NCBI GenBank assembly: GCA_016929905.1
Contig: JAFGHX010000353.1
Span: forward strand, 1-42,177
DNA length: 42,177 nt
Source of the DNA: Kiritimatiellia bacterium
GTDB taxonomy: Bacteria; Verrucomicrobiota; Kiritimatiellia; JAFGHX01
Reading direction: 5' to 3'
Each line of letters starts with the position of its first letter. The first letter of the stretch is position 1. This document shows positions 16,154 to 23,979 of this stretch, in pieces. A model generated the notes under the pieces. The model ran no database searches, was not told the DNA's origin, and saw only the letters and a program-made list of their open reading frames with translations. The translations under genes and the position numbers were made by a program.

Positions 16154-16992
16154 TTATCGACTACGTCGCGTCACTCGGCAGTTTCGCGTTCCGGCACGTA
16201 CCGGACAGCGACGCGCCGGGGCTGCTCCGTCTCATGGACGGGGAGGCGATCGATCTGGCCCTCGTATCGTCGCTGGAGAGCGTGATGTACCGCAACGTGC
16301 AGCAGGGCAACTTGCTGCTGGCGGAACGTATCGCGCCCCATAGCGACCGGTTCATCGGCGCGGCCGTGATCAACCCGGCCTATGCCGCGGCTGCGGACGA
16401 CGCGCGCTATTGCCTGGAGTCGCTGGGCATGAAAGCGATTCGTCTCTACCCGAGTTACCACGGCTACGCGCTTGACGATTCGAGAGTCGCGGACGTGGTT
16501 TCGGTCGCGCGGGGGACTCACGTGCCGGTTTCCATTGCGATGCGCGTGGAGGACGAGCGGCAGCGGCACTGGCTGATCGATCCGCCGGCCGTCGCTTCGG
16601 ATTCCGTTGCCCGCCTGCTGACGGTGTTTCCGGATGTGGCGTTCGTCATCGAACGCGGCTCGTTCGAGGAACTGGCCGCGCTTGGCACGGCGGCGCCCCA
16701 GGCGACGAACTGGTCCGCCGACATGTCCGGCCGTTTCCTGAGCGGGCCGCCCGGTTCCACACCCGCGGGGAGGCACCTGAAAAGACTTCTGGCAACACTG
16801 GGCGCAGCCCGTCTGGTATTCGGCACCGACATGCCGCTTCAGTATCCGCGCGTGGCCAGGCTGAAACTGGACAGCCTGGAACTGGACGCGACTTCACGCG
16901 GGCAAATTGCGGGCGGGAACGCCGCGCGACTGTTGGGTCTTTCGCGGGAAGCGGCGTCAACACGATGCCCGACCGGCGCCGTCTCCCGGTAG
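16150..16992 (+). CDS. Amidohydrolase-like protein lacking the HxH metal site
   Basis: 280 residues, homologous in plan to its upstream neighbour (same MIID start, same FGTDMPL near the C-terminus). The HxH pair is replaced (DYVAS), and the middle His ligands are not evident (VSIAMR and IERGS where His would be expected). It is therefore probably catalytically weak or inactive and may be a partner subunit of the intact enzyme, with which it is translationally coupled. Independent catalysis by another mechanism cannot be excluded. Confidence 0.75.
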   Translation: MIIDYVASLGSFAFRHVPDSDAPGLLRLMDGEAIDLALVSSLESVMYRNVQQGNLLLAERIAPHSDRFIGAAVINPAYAAAADDARYCLESLGMKAIRLYPSYHGYALDDSRVADVVSVARGTHVPVSIAMRVEDERQRHWLIDPPAVASDSVARLLTVFPDVAFVIERGSFEELAALGTAAPQATNWSADMSGRFLSGPPGSTPAGRHLKRLLATLGAARLVFGTDMPLQYPRVARLKLDSLELDATSRGQIAGGNAARLLGLSREAASTRCPTGAVSR

Positions 16993-17037
16993 GCTGGCAC
17001 GGGCAAGCGAACATGAAACCCGACAAGGAGCAGTACG

Positions 17038-17823
17038 ATGGCAGAGAAACTGAAGATCAAATGGGGCGACTGCAGTTGGGAAGAGGTCAAGGCGGCGGCC
17101 GAGCAGGGCGCGCTGGCCGTGGCGCCGTTCGGCTCGACCGAACAGCACGGACCGCAGCTTCCGGTGGACACCGATGTCCACATCGCGTACCGGGCGGCCA
17201 ATGACGGCGCGCGGCGTGCGGCCGAGCAATATGGCGTGCGCGCGCTGGTCATGCCGACCATGCCGTTCGGGCTCGCGCTGCATCACATGCACTTCGCCGG
17301 CACGGTCTCGTTCCAGCCCGAGACCTATATGGCCGTGGTGGCGGATATGCTGCGCTGTGCGGTCAAGCACGGATTCCGCAAGATCGGAGTCGTCTCGGGA
17401 CACGGCGGAAACCGGCCCGGCCTTCAGTTGGGTATCGCGAAGGTGGTCAACGAGTATCGGGACCGGTTCCCGCTGCGCATCGCGCTGTTCCGCGGGGCGG
17501 ACGACCCCGCCTTCGCGCAGGGCATGCGGGACATCTGGAAGGACGAGCCGTCGGAAGGGCAGATCAGCATTCACGCGAGCCGCTCGGAGACATCCGAAAC
17601 GTTGAACGACCGCCCGGAACTCGTCTGTCGCGACCGGTTAGAACGGCCGAAGCTGCTGCGCGAGACCGTGCCGGAATGGTGGTGGATGACCCACGAGCTG
17701 TCCGAGACGGGCGCATTCGGCGACCCGACCCTGGCGCGCCCCGAACTGGGCGAGAAGATCTGGAACGTGTTCGCCGACGGTGTCGCCCGGTTTCTCAAGC
17801 GTTTGGCCGATGAGCCGCTCTAG
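17038..17823 (+). CDS. Creatininase-family amidohydrolase
   Basis: 261 residues. The family signature GSTEQHGPQLPVDTD gives metal ligands E35, H37 and D46. SGHGGN gives H122, and the HASRSETS segment gives E184. This matches the dizinc/manganese site of creatininase-type enzymes. AAGGAGC precedes the start. Family members open cyclic amides or lactams, and others act on peptides or formamides. With the metal-poor creatinase-like protein at 8168, a creatinine-like or cyclic amide substrate is one possibility, but the sugar-gene context makes real creatinine use doubtful. Confidence 0.88.
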   Translation: MAEKLKIKWGDCSWEEVKAAAEQGALAVAPFGSTEQHGPQLPVDTDVHIAYRAANDGARRAAEQYGVRALVMPTMPFGLALHHMHFAGTVSFQPETYMAVVADMLRCAVKHGFRKIGVVSGHGGNRPGLQLGIAKVVNEYRDRFPLRIALFRGADDPAFAQGMRDIWKDEPSEGQISIHASRSETSETLNDRPELVCRDRLERPKLLRETVPEWWWMTHELSETGAFGDPTLARPELGEKIWNVFADGVARFLKRLADEPL

Positions 17824-17906
17824 CAGACTGTCGGTCTTCAGGCCAAGTGCGTGACACGTTTTTGGTGTTGCATGAGGCGGTGGGCGGCGGTACGCTCAGG
17901 CCAGAG

Positions 17907-18308
17907 ATGAACCGGCCGTTTTCGCGAAGACGATTCCTGAAGCATGGCGGGGCGGGGCTCGCCTGGGGGCTTTGTCCGTCGCTCGCTTGCGCATGCAGGC
18001 CGGAGCATCGATTCGAGCCGCGTTCGGCCGCCGAGCGGCAACTGGCCCGGTGGCTGCGCGGGTTCGCCCGCACGGTGCATGTCGGGACCGTCGGACCAAA
18101 TCGCGCCGGGGCGCGGCGCTATGCCATCGCCCTGCGGGAACCGGCCGAGATCACATCGGCATTCGCCAAGCTCTGCACCTATTTTGACCGGTGCCGGGTC
18201 CGTGCCGGCAATGTCCTGGAACTCTCCTGGCGCAAAGAGCGTTTGCTTATCGAGCTCTGTCCGGAGCCGTCCCGGCTTCGTGGGCTGGAGCCGCTGCGGC
18301 TCGTCTGA
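17907..18308 (+). CDS. Tat-signal small hypothetical protein
   Basis: 133 residues from the ATG at 17907. The N-terminus has the textbook twin-arginine motif SRRRFLK followed by a hydrophobic stretch ending PSLACAC, so export by Tat is likely. The cysteines might serve as an imperfect lipobox. The mature part (~100 residues) is basic, with no recognised domain. A longer form from GTG 17847 lacks a ribosome site and would bury the signal. It lies between the creatininase and GNAT genes. Confidence 0.6.
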   Translation: MNRPFSRRRFLKHGGAGLAWGLCPSLACACRPEHRFEPRSAAERQLARWLRGFARTVHVGTVGPNRAGARRYAIALREPAEITSAFAKLCTYFDRCRVRAGNVLELSWRKERLLIELCPEPSRLRGLEPLRLV

Positions 18309-18339
18309 GTGCTGCCAAAGGGGCCGCGCCCGAAGCGCA

Positions 18340-18816
18340 ATGTTCCACATGCAAGACATACGGCTCAGACCGGCCACCGAGGCCGACATGGCATTCCTGC
18401 AGCGTGTCTTTCGCTCCGCGCGTGAAGCGGAATTTGCGGCCGTGCAGTGGTCCGACGCCGAGCGTGACGCGTTCTTCGAGGGCCAGTCGGCGCTGCAGGA
18501 GCGGCATTATCGGGAGCAGATCCCGAATCTTGAGCGCCATGTCGTATTGCTGGCCGGCGAGCCGGTCGGCCGCCTCTACCTGGCGTCCGGGCCGGACGAA
18601 GCCAGGCTGGTGGACATTGCCCTGCTTCCCCAACACCGCGGACGCGGCGTCGGCCGCGTGCTGCTCGGCCGCATTCTCGAGGACGCCCGCCGCACGAACA
18701 GGCGGGTCTCGCTCCACGTGGAGCGGGAGAACCCGGCCCACGTGTGGTACGGCCGGCTCGGCTTCAAGGAGGCGGGCACGCACGGGGTCTACGTGCAGAT
18801 GGTCTGGACGCCTTGA
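18340..18816 (+). CDS. GNAT-family N-acetyltransferase
   Basis: 158 residues with the GNAT fold order: IRLRPATEADMAFLQRVF at the N-terminus, motif A LVDIALLPQHRGRGVGRVLL with the acetyl-CoA pyrophosphate loop Q-x-x-G-x-G (about 105-112), and motif B ENPAHVWYGRLGFKEAGTHG. The start could be 18340 or 18349. Acetyl transfer to an amine is expected; the target is unknown. Confidence 0.85.
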   Translation: MFHMQDIRLRPATEADMAFLQRVFRSAREAEFAAVQWSDAERDAFFEGQSALQERHYREQIPNLERHVVLLAGEPVGRLYLASGPDEARLVDIALLPQHRGRGVGRVLLGRILEDARRTNRRVSLHVERENPAHVWYGRLGFKEAGTHGVYVQMVWTP

Positions 18817-18901
18817 AACATGCTCGAGAACCTACTCGGGAACTCGCCTTCGCACAGCGCTTCGTCGGGCGCGGGTTACGCGAAACAACCGCCGCAGCGG
18901 C

Positions 18902-19069
18902 GGAATCGACAAGGCTTGCAGCCAGCCCGCCGACGGAACAAGGACGAGCGAATCGTGGGACGGGCTTTCCAGCCCGTCCCGCACAATCGTGAGCCGACGG
19001 GAAATGGGGACGCGCTGGAAAGCCCGTCCCACGGGGAATCGACAAAGCTGACAGCCTGTCTGCCGGTGG
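18902..19069. repeat. Compound repeat with hairpin, long inverted repeat and direct repeats (family D)
   Basis: A 20-bp sequence starting CGTGGGACGGGC (18954-18973) recurs as its exact complement at 19014-19033. The first arm also folds locally (GGGACGGGCT, loop TTCC, AGCCCGTCCC, 18957-18980). Outside lie direct repeats of ~35 bp beginning GGAATCGACAA (18902-18936, 19035-19069; 27 of 35 identical). It sits between convergent genes and replaces an ordinary terminator. Confidence 0.75.
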
Positions 19070-19084
19070 CCGGCGAAGCCCGCG

Positions 19085-19369
19085 TCAGTTGAACACCGCT
19101 TGCAGGTGCAGGCCGGGCCGTGCCGCGCGGACCGGCGTCATGAAGATTTTGGAGGTCCGCCCGTCGGGCGCGTGCACGGTATAGGTGCTCTGCGGCATGG
19201 CCCGCGGCACCTCGAACAAGAGCGAGAAGGGGCGTGAGATCGTGCGGACGGCGCCGGCTTCGGGGTAGAACTTCACTTCCACAAGCGGCGCATCCACGCG
19301 GATCCCGAGATCGGCTTGTTCCAGCACGAAACGCTGGTTGAGGAACGGTTCGAACAGTTCAGGTTTCAT
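19085..19369 (-). CDS. DUF6916-like small protein
   Basis: 94 residues. The pattern FEPFLNQRF near the start, RPFSLLFEVPRAMPQSTYTV in the middle and LHLQAVFN at the end resembles DUF6916 proteins, which are short and often encoded beside tail-collar/microcystin-dependent proteins. The function is unknown. It starts 13 bp after the propeller gene's stop and is probably in one operon with it; the tail-collar gene at 20735 lies divergently upstream. Confidence 0.6.
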   Translation of the reverse strand: MKPELFEPFLNQRFVLEQADLGIRVDAPLVEVKFYPEAGAVRTISRPFSLLFEVPRAMPQSTYTVHAPDGRTSKIFMTPVRAARPGLHLQAVFN

Positions 19370-19382
19370 GCGCAGCCCGCCC

Positions 19383-20645
19383 TCAGAGGTCGCCGTCCAC
19401 GCGGAAGAAATGCGGCGCGTTGCCGTCGAACTGAGACGCGTCGATCGTGATGATGCGGGTGCCCGCCTCTCCGCTGACGTTCGTGAGTACGGAGTCGACA
19501 GTGTTCGTGAACAGCGCCCAGGAGCCCGCCAGCAGGTTGGTCCGATACCTCGTGGCGTAGCTGACCCACGCATCCAGGCGTTCTTCGTAGCAAAGGGTGA
19601 TGGTGGGTACCGGCCCCGACCCGTGATCCTGCAGCCCTTCCGTCATGATCAGCGGCATGGTGTCGCCGCTGTTGGTCGGCGAGGAGCCGAACAGGTGCTC
19701 GGCGAGGTTCGAGAGCAGGTCGCCGTCGTAGTCGTCGGAACCGGCCTGGTCGAGACTCCCGAACTGCGCGATCTCCCAGGTGTCCGGCAGAAGGTCGCCG
19801 TCGCGATCGGTCGATTCGTAGCTGACGAGGCCGCGCGAGCCGGGAAACGTGTTCGTCATGATCGCGGCCGACTCCGAACCGTCCAGTTTGGCGGAGTATA
19901 CGCTGCCCGACTCCGCTTCCACCCAGTAGAGCGACTGATGGTGCGGGTCGGCCGTCAGGCCGCGCGGCGTCTCCATGCCGGTCACCAGATTGGTGAGCGC
20001 CGAGCCGTCCAATCCGGCCCGCAGGATCGCGTTGGTTCCGTGCGCGCTGAGGTACATCTCGCCGCGTTCCGGGATCAGGGCGATACCCCACACCCCGTCG
20101 ATCGCGGCGCCGGAGAGGACCGTCTGCTCGCCCCCGCCGTTGGTGTCGCAGCAGATGACTTTGTCCTGTCCGGAATCGGTGAGGTACAGCTTGCCGTTCA
20201 GCGGGTCCAGCGCGAGGTCGTTCGGCCGCCGCAACCCGCTGAGCAGCACGGTCTCATCCGAGCCGTCCATGGCCGCGACGTTCAGGGTATTGGACTCCGA
20301 GTCCAGGTAGTAGAGCCGGTTGTGGCGGCCGTCCGGCACGATGCCGCGATACACCGCGCCGGCCCGCTGGACTACCGTCGTGACCGAGGTGCCGTCCGAG
20401 TTGCAGCGCCGGATAGCCCCGTTCGCCAGATCCGACCAGTAGACGTGGTCGGCGTGCGGATCGTAGGCTACGCTCCAGAGCAGATGGCCCGAGGCATCGA
20501 CCAACTCACTCGGCGCGGCGTTCGACACGGCCTGAACAGCCGACCCATCCCTGTCCGCGAGGTAGTGCAGCTCCCCGGCGCAGACGCTGCCGAGCAGCGC
20601 GAAAAAGAGGGCGATCGCTCCGAACCGAGCGGAAGCAACTTGCAT
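19383..20645 (-). CDS. Secreted YWTD-type beta-propeller protein
   Basis: 420 residues. A clear signal peptide (MQVASARFGAIALFFALLG, then SVCAG) precedes LDL-receptor class-B-like repeats: HVYWSD, RLYYLDS, KLYLTDS, EMYLSAH, SLYWVEA, about 43 residues apart. Residues ~280-325 have two acidic calcium-binding-like segments (DRDGDLLPDTWE, DYDGDLLSNLAE) typical of secreted proteins in this bacterial group. A C-terminal beta domain ending FFRVDG follows. GGAGAGG precedes ATG 20645; an in-frame GTG at 20660 is less likely. It is predicted to be cell-surface or periplasmic; the ligand is unknown. Confidence 0.8.
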   Translation of the reverse strand: MQVASARFGAIALFFALLGSVCAGELHYLADRDGSAVQAVSNAAPSELVDASGHLLWSVAYDPHADHVYWSDLANGAIRRCNSDGTSVTTVVQRAGAVYRGIVPDGRHNRLYYLDSESNTLNVAAMDGSDETVLLSGLRRPNDLALDPLNGKLYLTDSGQDKVICCDTNGGGEQTVLSGAAIDGVWGIALIPERGEMYLSAHGTNAILRAGLDGSALTNLVTGMETPRGLTADPHHQSLYWVEAESGSVYSAKLDGSESAAIMTNTFPGSRGLVSYESTDRDGDLLPDTWEIAQFGSLDQAGSDDYDGDLLSNLAEHLFGSSPTNSGDTMPLIMTEGLQDHGSGPVPTITLCYEERLDAWVSYATRYRTNLLAGSWALFTNTVDSVLTNVSGEAGTRIITIDASQFDGNAPHFFRVDGDL

Positions 20646-20734
20646 CGGATGCCTCTCCACGGTAGACTCCCTTGGATTGTACGCTGGCGCGTTGCGGGGT
20701 TCAAGCGGTATCGCCGGCTGGGAGGAGATTGGCC

Positions 20735-21274
20735 ATGTCGGAACCTTTTATCGGTGAAATTCGGATGTTCGGTTTCTCCTGGGTGCCAGAGGACTGGGCA
20801 CTGTGCGACGGGCAGCTTCTGCTGATCAGTCAGAACGCGTCGTTGTACTCGTTGTTGGGAACGACGTACGGCGGCAATGGCACGACGGACTTCGCCCTGC
20901 CCGATCTGCGTGGCCGCGTTCCGATGAGTGCCGGCCAGGGGGTCGGGTTGTCCAATCGTGTGGTTGGGGCCTCTGGCGGCCAGGAAGTCGTATGGCTGAA
21001 CGAGACCCAAATACCCAGCCACACGCATACGGTCAGTGCCCAAGTCGAAACCGTGTCCGCATTCGGCAACCAGACCACGCCCGGCGATAACCGGCTGGCT
21101 CGGGCGGACGACGGTGAGAAGAACTACAGCAGCGCGAGTTCCGATTCGACGCTTGCCGGTGTATCGGCTACGGCGTCCGAGACGGGCGGCGGCTCGTGGC
21201 ACACCAACGTGCAGCCGTTTCTTGTCGTGCTGTTCTGCATCGCGTTGACGGGTGTCTACCCCTCCCGGTCTTGA
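20735..21274 (+). CDS. Tail-collar domain protein (microcystin-dependent protein type)
   Basis: 179 residues. The N-terminal collar domain reads GEIRMFGFSWVPEDWALCDG, then LLGTTYGGNGTTDFALPDLRGRVPMSAGQG, the hallmark of phage tail-collar and MdpB-type proteins. The C-terminal part has NETQIPSHTHTV and ends with a beta-rich NVQPFLVVLFCIALTG. GGAGGAG gives the start. No other phage genes are nearby, so this is more likely the cellular microcystin-dependent-type protein than prophage. Its neighbours on the other strand (propeller and DUF6916-like) probably belong to the same functional set. Confidence 0.85.
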   Translation: MSEPFIGEIRMFGFSWVPEDWALCDGQLLLISQNASLYSLLGTTYGGNGTTDFALPDLRGRVPMSAGQGVGLSNRVVGASGGQEVVWLNETQIPSHTHTVSAQVETVSAFGNQTTPGDNRLARADDGEKNYSSASSDSTLAGVSATASETGGGSWHTNVQPFLVVLFCIALTGVYPSRS

Positions 21275-21349
21275 CGCCTGCGATCCCCGCTAAACCGCGG
21301 CGCGGCACGAATCGGCCCTTTTCCCGACGAGCGGTTGAGCCGTTCCGGG

Positions 21350-22288
21350 CTAGTGCGGCAATCGCCGTTGGATCCGATTCCGAATCACCTGCTCGATCAA
21401 TTGCGGGTAGTCTCTGTCTGCCGGCACCAACAGGGGCAGTTCCAGCACGCGGTCCAGCGCCGCTCGAACGGAATCCGCCGTGAGCGGCGACTCGTCCGCC
21501 TGCAGGCGGCGTGCCGCGGCGTGGATCGCGAGTTCCTGGCCCCAATAGTAGATCGTTTCAGCCTGGACGTTCGCCTGCATCCGCCTGACCTGATCCGTCG
21601 TTCCGGCCTCGCCGAGCCGGCGCCAGATATCGACGTGCACGAAGTCGACCGTACCGCCCAGTTCGGGCCGCCAGTCTGTGGCGTTCGCATGGACGACCCT
21701 GATCCTTTTTCTCACTGCCGCCGGCACGGAGTCCAGTGCGCCGGACTGGTGAAAAAGGTCGATCACGTTCCGGTCGAGTTCGACTACGGTCACTTGCGCG
21801 ACGTTCGGGTTCAGCGCCACGTTTGCCGCCGTCCAGCCCATGCCGAGCCCCATCACCACCGTGTGCCCGAACGCGTGGCGGCAGCCGAGTTCCTGGCTCT
21901 CAATCTCGTGCGGGGTCAGCGCCATCCACGTTTGCCACTCCTCAACGGCCGGGTCATGCTCGGATTTCACCCTCCTGGCCAGCAAGGGAAGCTTCTGGGC
22001 GAGACACGGGCCGGTGAAGTACCCCCAATCGTGGATGAGCCCGCCTCCGGCGAAGATGCGCCAACACCCGACCTGGCCGGGCCGGTATTCGGGCATGAAC
22101 AGATCGGTCGTCCACAACTCCCGGTTCGCGGCTCCGGCCATGTCAAGGCTCTGCATCGGCTTGTTTCCCGCTTGCTCGACGATTCCTGTCGGATCGGCTG
22201 GTTCCGAAATCCGCGGCGGATCCGTGAGCTTGAGTTTCCGACAAAGCTTACGACAAAGCTTACGACAAAGAAATTCTGATTCTTTCAT
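21350..22288 (-). CDS. Spermidine-synthase-like SAM-dependent methyltransferase
   Basis: 312 residues. The class I methyltransferase motif I is HTVVMGLGMGWTAANVAL, followed by VTVVELD (acidic end of strand 2), then a GALDSVPAAVRKRIRVVHANATDW segment and DFVHVDIW. This layout is close to spermidine-synthase-like proteins. Residues ~7-20 contain CRKL repeated three times, encoded by a 12-bp tandem repeat. No ribosome site is evident before 22288, and a later start at 22156 (MQSLDMAG) would drop this segment. The substrate is unknown. Confidence 0.7.
   Translation of the reverse strand: MKESEFLCRKLCRKLCRKLKLTDPPRISEPADPTGIVEQAGNKPMQSLDMAGAANRELWTTDLFMPEYRPGQVGCWRIFAGGGLIHDWGYFTGPCLAQKLPLLARRVKSEHDPAVEEWQTWMALTPHEIESQELGCRHAFGHTVVMGLGMGWTAANVALNPNVAQVTVVELDRNVIDLFHQSGALDSVPAAVRKRIRVVHANATDWRPELGGTVDFVHVDIWRRLGEAGTTDQVRRMQANVQAETIYYWGQELAIHAAARRLQADESPLTADSVRAALDRVLELPLLVPADRDYPQLIEQVIRNRIQRRLPH
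22239..22270. repeat. 12-bp tandem repeat in the methyltransferase N-terminus
   Basis: The unit CGACAAAGCTTA occurs 2.7 times. In the minus-strand frame it encodes repeated CRKL. The unit length keeps the frame, so copy number change would lengthen the protein without shifting it. Confidence 0.75.
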
Positions 22289-22317
22289 TATGGGTTGTCG
22301 TTTCGCATGACCATCCT

Positions 22318-22343
22318 GATCCGCGGATTCTTGTCCGCGGATC
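22318..22343. repeat. Perfect hairpin in the divergent intergenic region
   Basis: GATCCGCGGA, loop TTCTTG and TCCGCGGATC make a 10-bp perfect stem between the divergent methyltransferase and sulfatase genes, upstream of the sulfatase -35 box. It may be a regulator site or an mRNA leader structure for the methyltransferase. Confidence 0.6.
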
Positions 22344-22371
22344 GGGGGTGGCCCCAATGCGCAGATTCCGT

Positions 22372-22400
22372 CTGACACGGACCGGCCGGAATGGTATACA
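22372..22400 (+). promoter_or_regulatory. Predicted sulfatase promoter
   Basis: CTGACA (22372-22377), exactly 17 bp, then TATACA (22395-22400) lie 52 bp before the sulfatase start. Both boxes are one base from consensus. Confidence 0.65.
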
Positions 22401-22451
22401 TGGACGAACGGGCGGCCGGGACAGGCTGCCATGATGTGGGAGGTCTCCACG

Positions 22452-23933
22452 ATGCCGGACCGGCCGAACATGTTGCTCTTTTTCGTCGACCAGCAGCGCG
22501 TGGACACGTTGGGCTGCTACGGGCACCCCGCATGCCGGACGCCGGCGTTGGACCGGCTCGCGGCGGAAGGAGCCCGGTTCACCCGCGCCTATTCCTGCTG
22601 TGGGCTGTGCAGTCCGGCGCGCTCCTCGGTCATGACCGGGCTCTACCCGCACAATCACGGGGTTCTCACGAACACGCACGACTGGCAGACCCGCCGCTTC
22701 CTCGATCCGGCGATTCCTACGTTCGCCCATCGGCTCGCCGCCGCCGGCTACCACACCAGCTACGTGGGGAAGGTTCACCTGCGCACGCCCGAAGCGACGC
22801 CTGAGCCGTACGGATTCAAGGAATGGCACCGGCCGTACCCGGACTATCTGAATGCACGCGGCCTGACCCCGGGCCGGACGGCCGGGCCGACCTACGGACC
22901 GCAAGGCTCGAGCTGGCGCTGGCCGTTTGCGGCCACCTACGACGGGGCGTTCGAGAGCTACGACGAGTACTGGCGCGCGGAGGAGGGGCTCCGGATCCTG
23001 GAAGAACGTGCGGCCGACTACAGGAAGAACGGTACGCCGTTCTTCCTTCGCATCGATTTTCCCGGCCCGCACCTGCCGTTCATCATCCCGGAACCGTACG
23101 CCTCGATGTACGACCCCGCCGACGTTCCCGAGCGGCCGGAATTCGCGGACACGTTCGAAGGCAAGCCGCGTATCCACGCCCAGATGCCGCGGTATTGGGC
23201 GACGGCCGATACGGACTGGGCGTTCTGGCAGCCGATCGTGGCGAAATACTGGGGGTTTGTCACGCTGCTCGACACGTTGATCGGGCGCGTGCTGGACCGG
23301 CTCCGCGAATTGGGACTGGACCGTGAGACGGCCGTCTTCTACACGGGCGATCACGGCGACACGTGCGGGGGCCGGCGCATGTTCGACAAGGGCTACTGCA
23401 TGTACGAGGAGCTTTACCACCTCCCGTTCATCGCCGCATGGCCGGGCGTATGGGAGAAGGGGCGCGTGGTCGATTCTTTCGTGAATCATATGGATTTGAT
23501 GCCGACGTTTCTGGAACTGGCCGGCCTCACGCCGCCGGCCGGCCTCGACGCGCGCAGTCTGAAGCCGATTCTCGACGGCCAGACGCTCGCCGACTGGCCG
23601 ACCGACGCCTACGCCGAATTCCACGGGATGCAGTGGGGCCTGTATTCGCAGCGTATGCTCGTGACCGCGCGCTACAAACTGGTCTTCAACGTCTCGGACG
23701 TGGACGAGCTGTACGACCTGGCCGAGGATCCGGCCGAGTTGAGGAACCGGATCGACGATCCGGCCTGCGCGGAGATCCAGCGCGACCTTTACCGGCGCAT
23801 GTTCACGCGCATGCAGCAGACGCGCGACCCGTTCACCCAGGACCTGTGGTGGCCGAAGTTCGAGGCGGTGCGGCAGGACATCGATTTCGCGACTGACCTG
23901 CCGTACGCCGGGAAATGGGGAAAAACATGCTGA
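22452..23933 (+). CDS. Type I sulfatase (arylsulfatase family)
   Basis: 493 residues. The formylglycine motif C-S-P-A-R is at 53-57 (C53 is the modified residue), preceded by FVDQQRVDTLGCYG and followed by SSVMTGLYPHNHG. GDHGD later supplies further metal ligands. The start at 22452 follows GGGAGGT. There is no signal peptide, unlike many sulfatases of polysaccharide degraders, so it probably desulfates imported saccharides or cleaves another sulfate or phosphonate ester in the cytoplasm. Maturation would need a formylglycine-generating or anSME enzyme from elsewhere. The C-terminal portion resembles the phosphonate-monoester-hydrolase/sulfatase branch. Confidence 0.9.
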   Translation: MPDRPNMLLFFVDQQRVDTLGCYGHPACRTPALDRLAAEGARFTRAYSCCGLCSPARSSVMTGLYPHNHGVLTNTHDWQTRRFLDPAIPTFAHRLAAAGYHTSYVGKVHLRTPEATPEPYGFKEWHRPYPDYLNARGLTPGRTAGPTYGPQGSSWRWPFAATYDGAFESYDEYWRAEEGLRILEERAADYRKNGTPFFLRIDFPGPHLPFIIPEPYASMYDPADVPERPEFADTFEGKPRIHAQMPRYWATADTDWAFWQPIVAKYWGFVTLLDTLIGRVLDRLRELGLDRETAVFYTGDHGDTCGGRRMFDKGYCMYEELYHLPFIAAWPGVWEKGRVVDSFVNHMDLMPTFLELAGLTPPAGLDARSLKPILDGQTLADWPTDAYAEFHGMQWGLYSQRMLVTARYKLVFNVSDVDELYDLAEDPAELRNRIDDPACAEIQRDLYRRMFTRMQQTRDPFTQDLWWPKFEAVRQDIDFATDLPYAGKWGKTC

Positions 23934-23979
23934 TGGCTGAGCGCTGAGTTGACAGCCCCGGTCCCAACGAAGCCGCGCC

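Noticed and set aside
20735..21274. Prophage, suggested by the tail-collar domain
   Set aside because: No capsid, terminase, integrase or other tail gene lies nearby; the neighbours are a secreted propeller and a DUF6916-like protein.
22239..22270. CRISPR or VNTR array
   Set aside because: It is a short 12-bp tandem with fewer than three units and no spacers.
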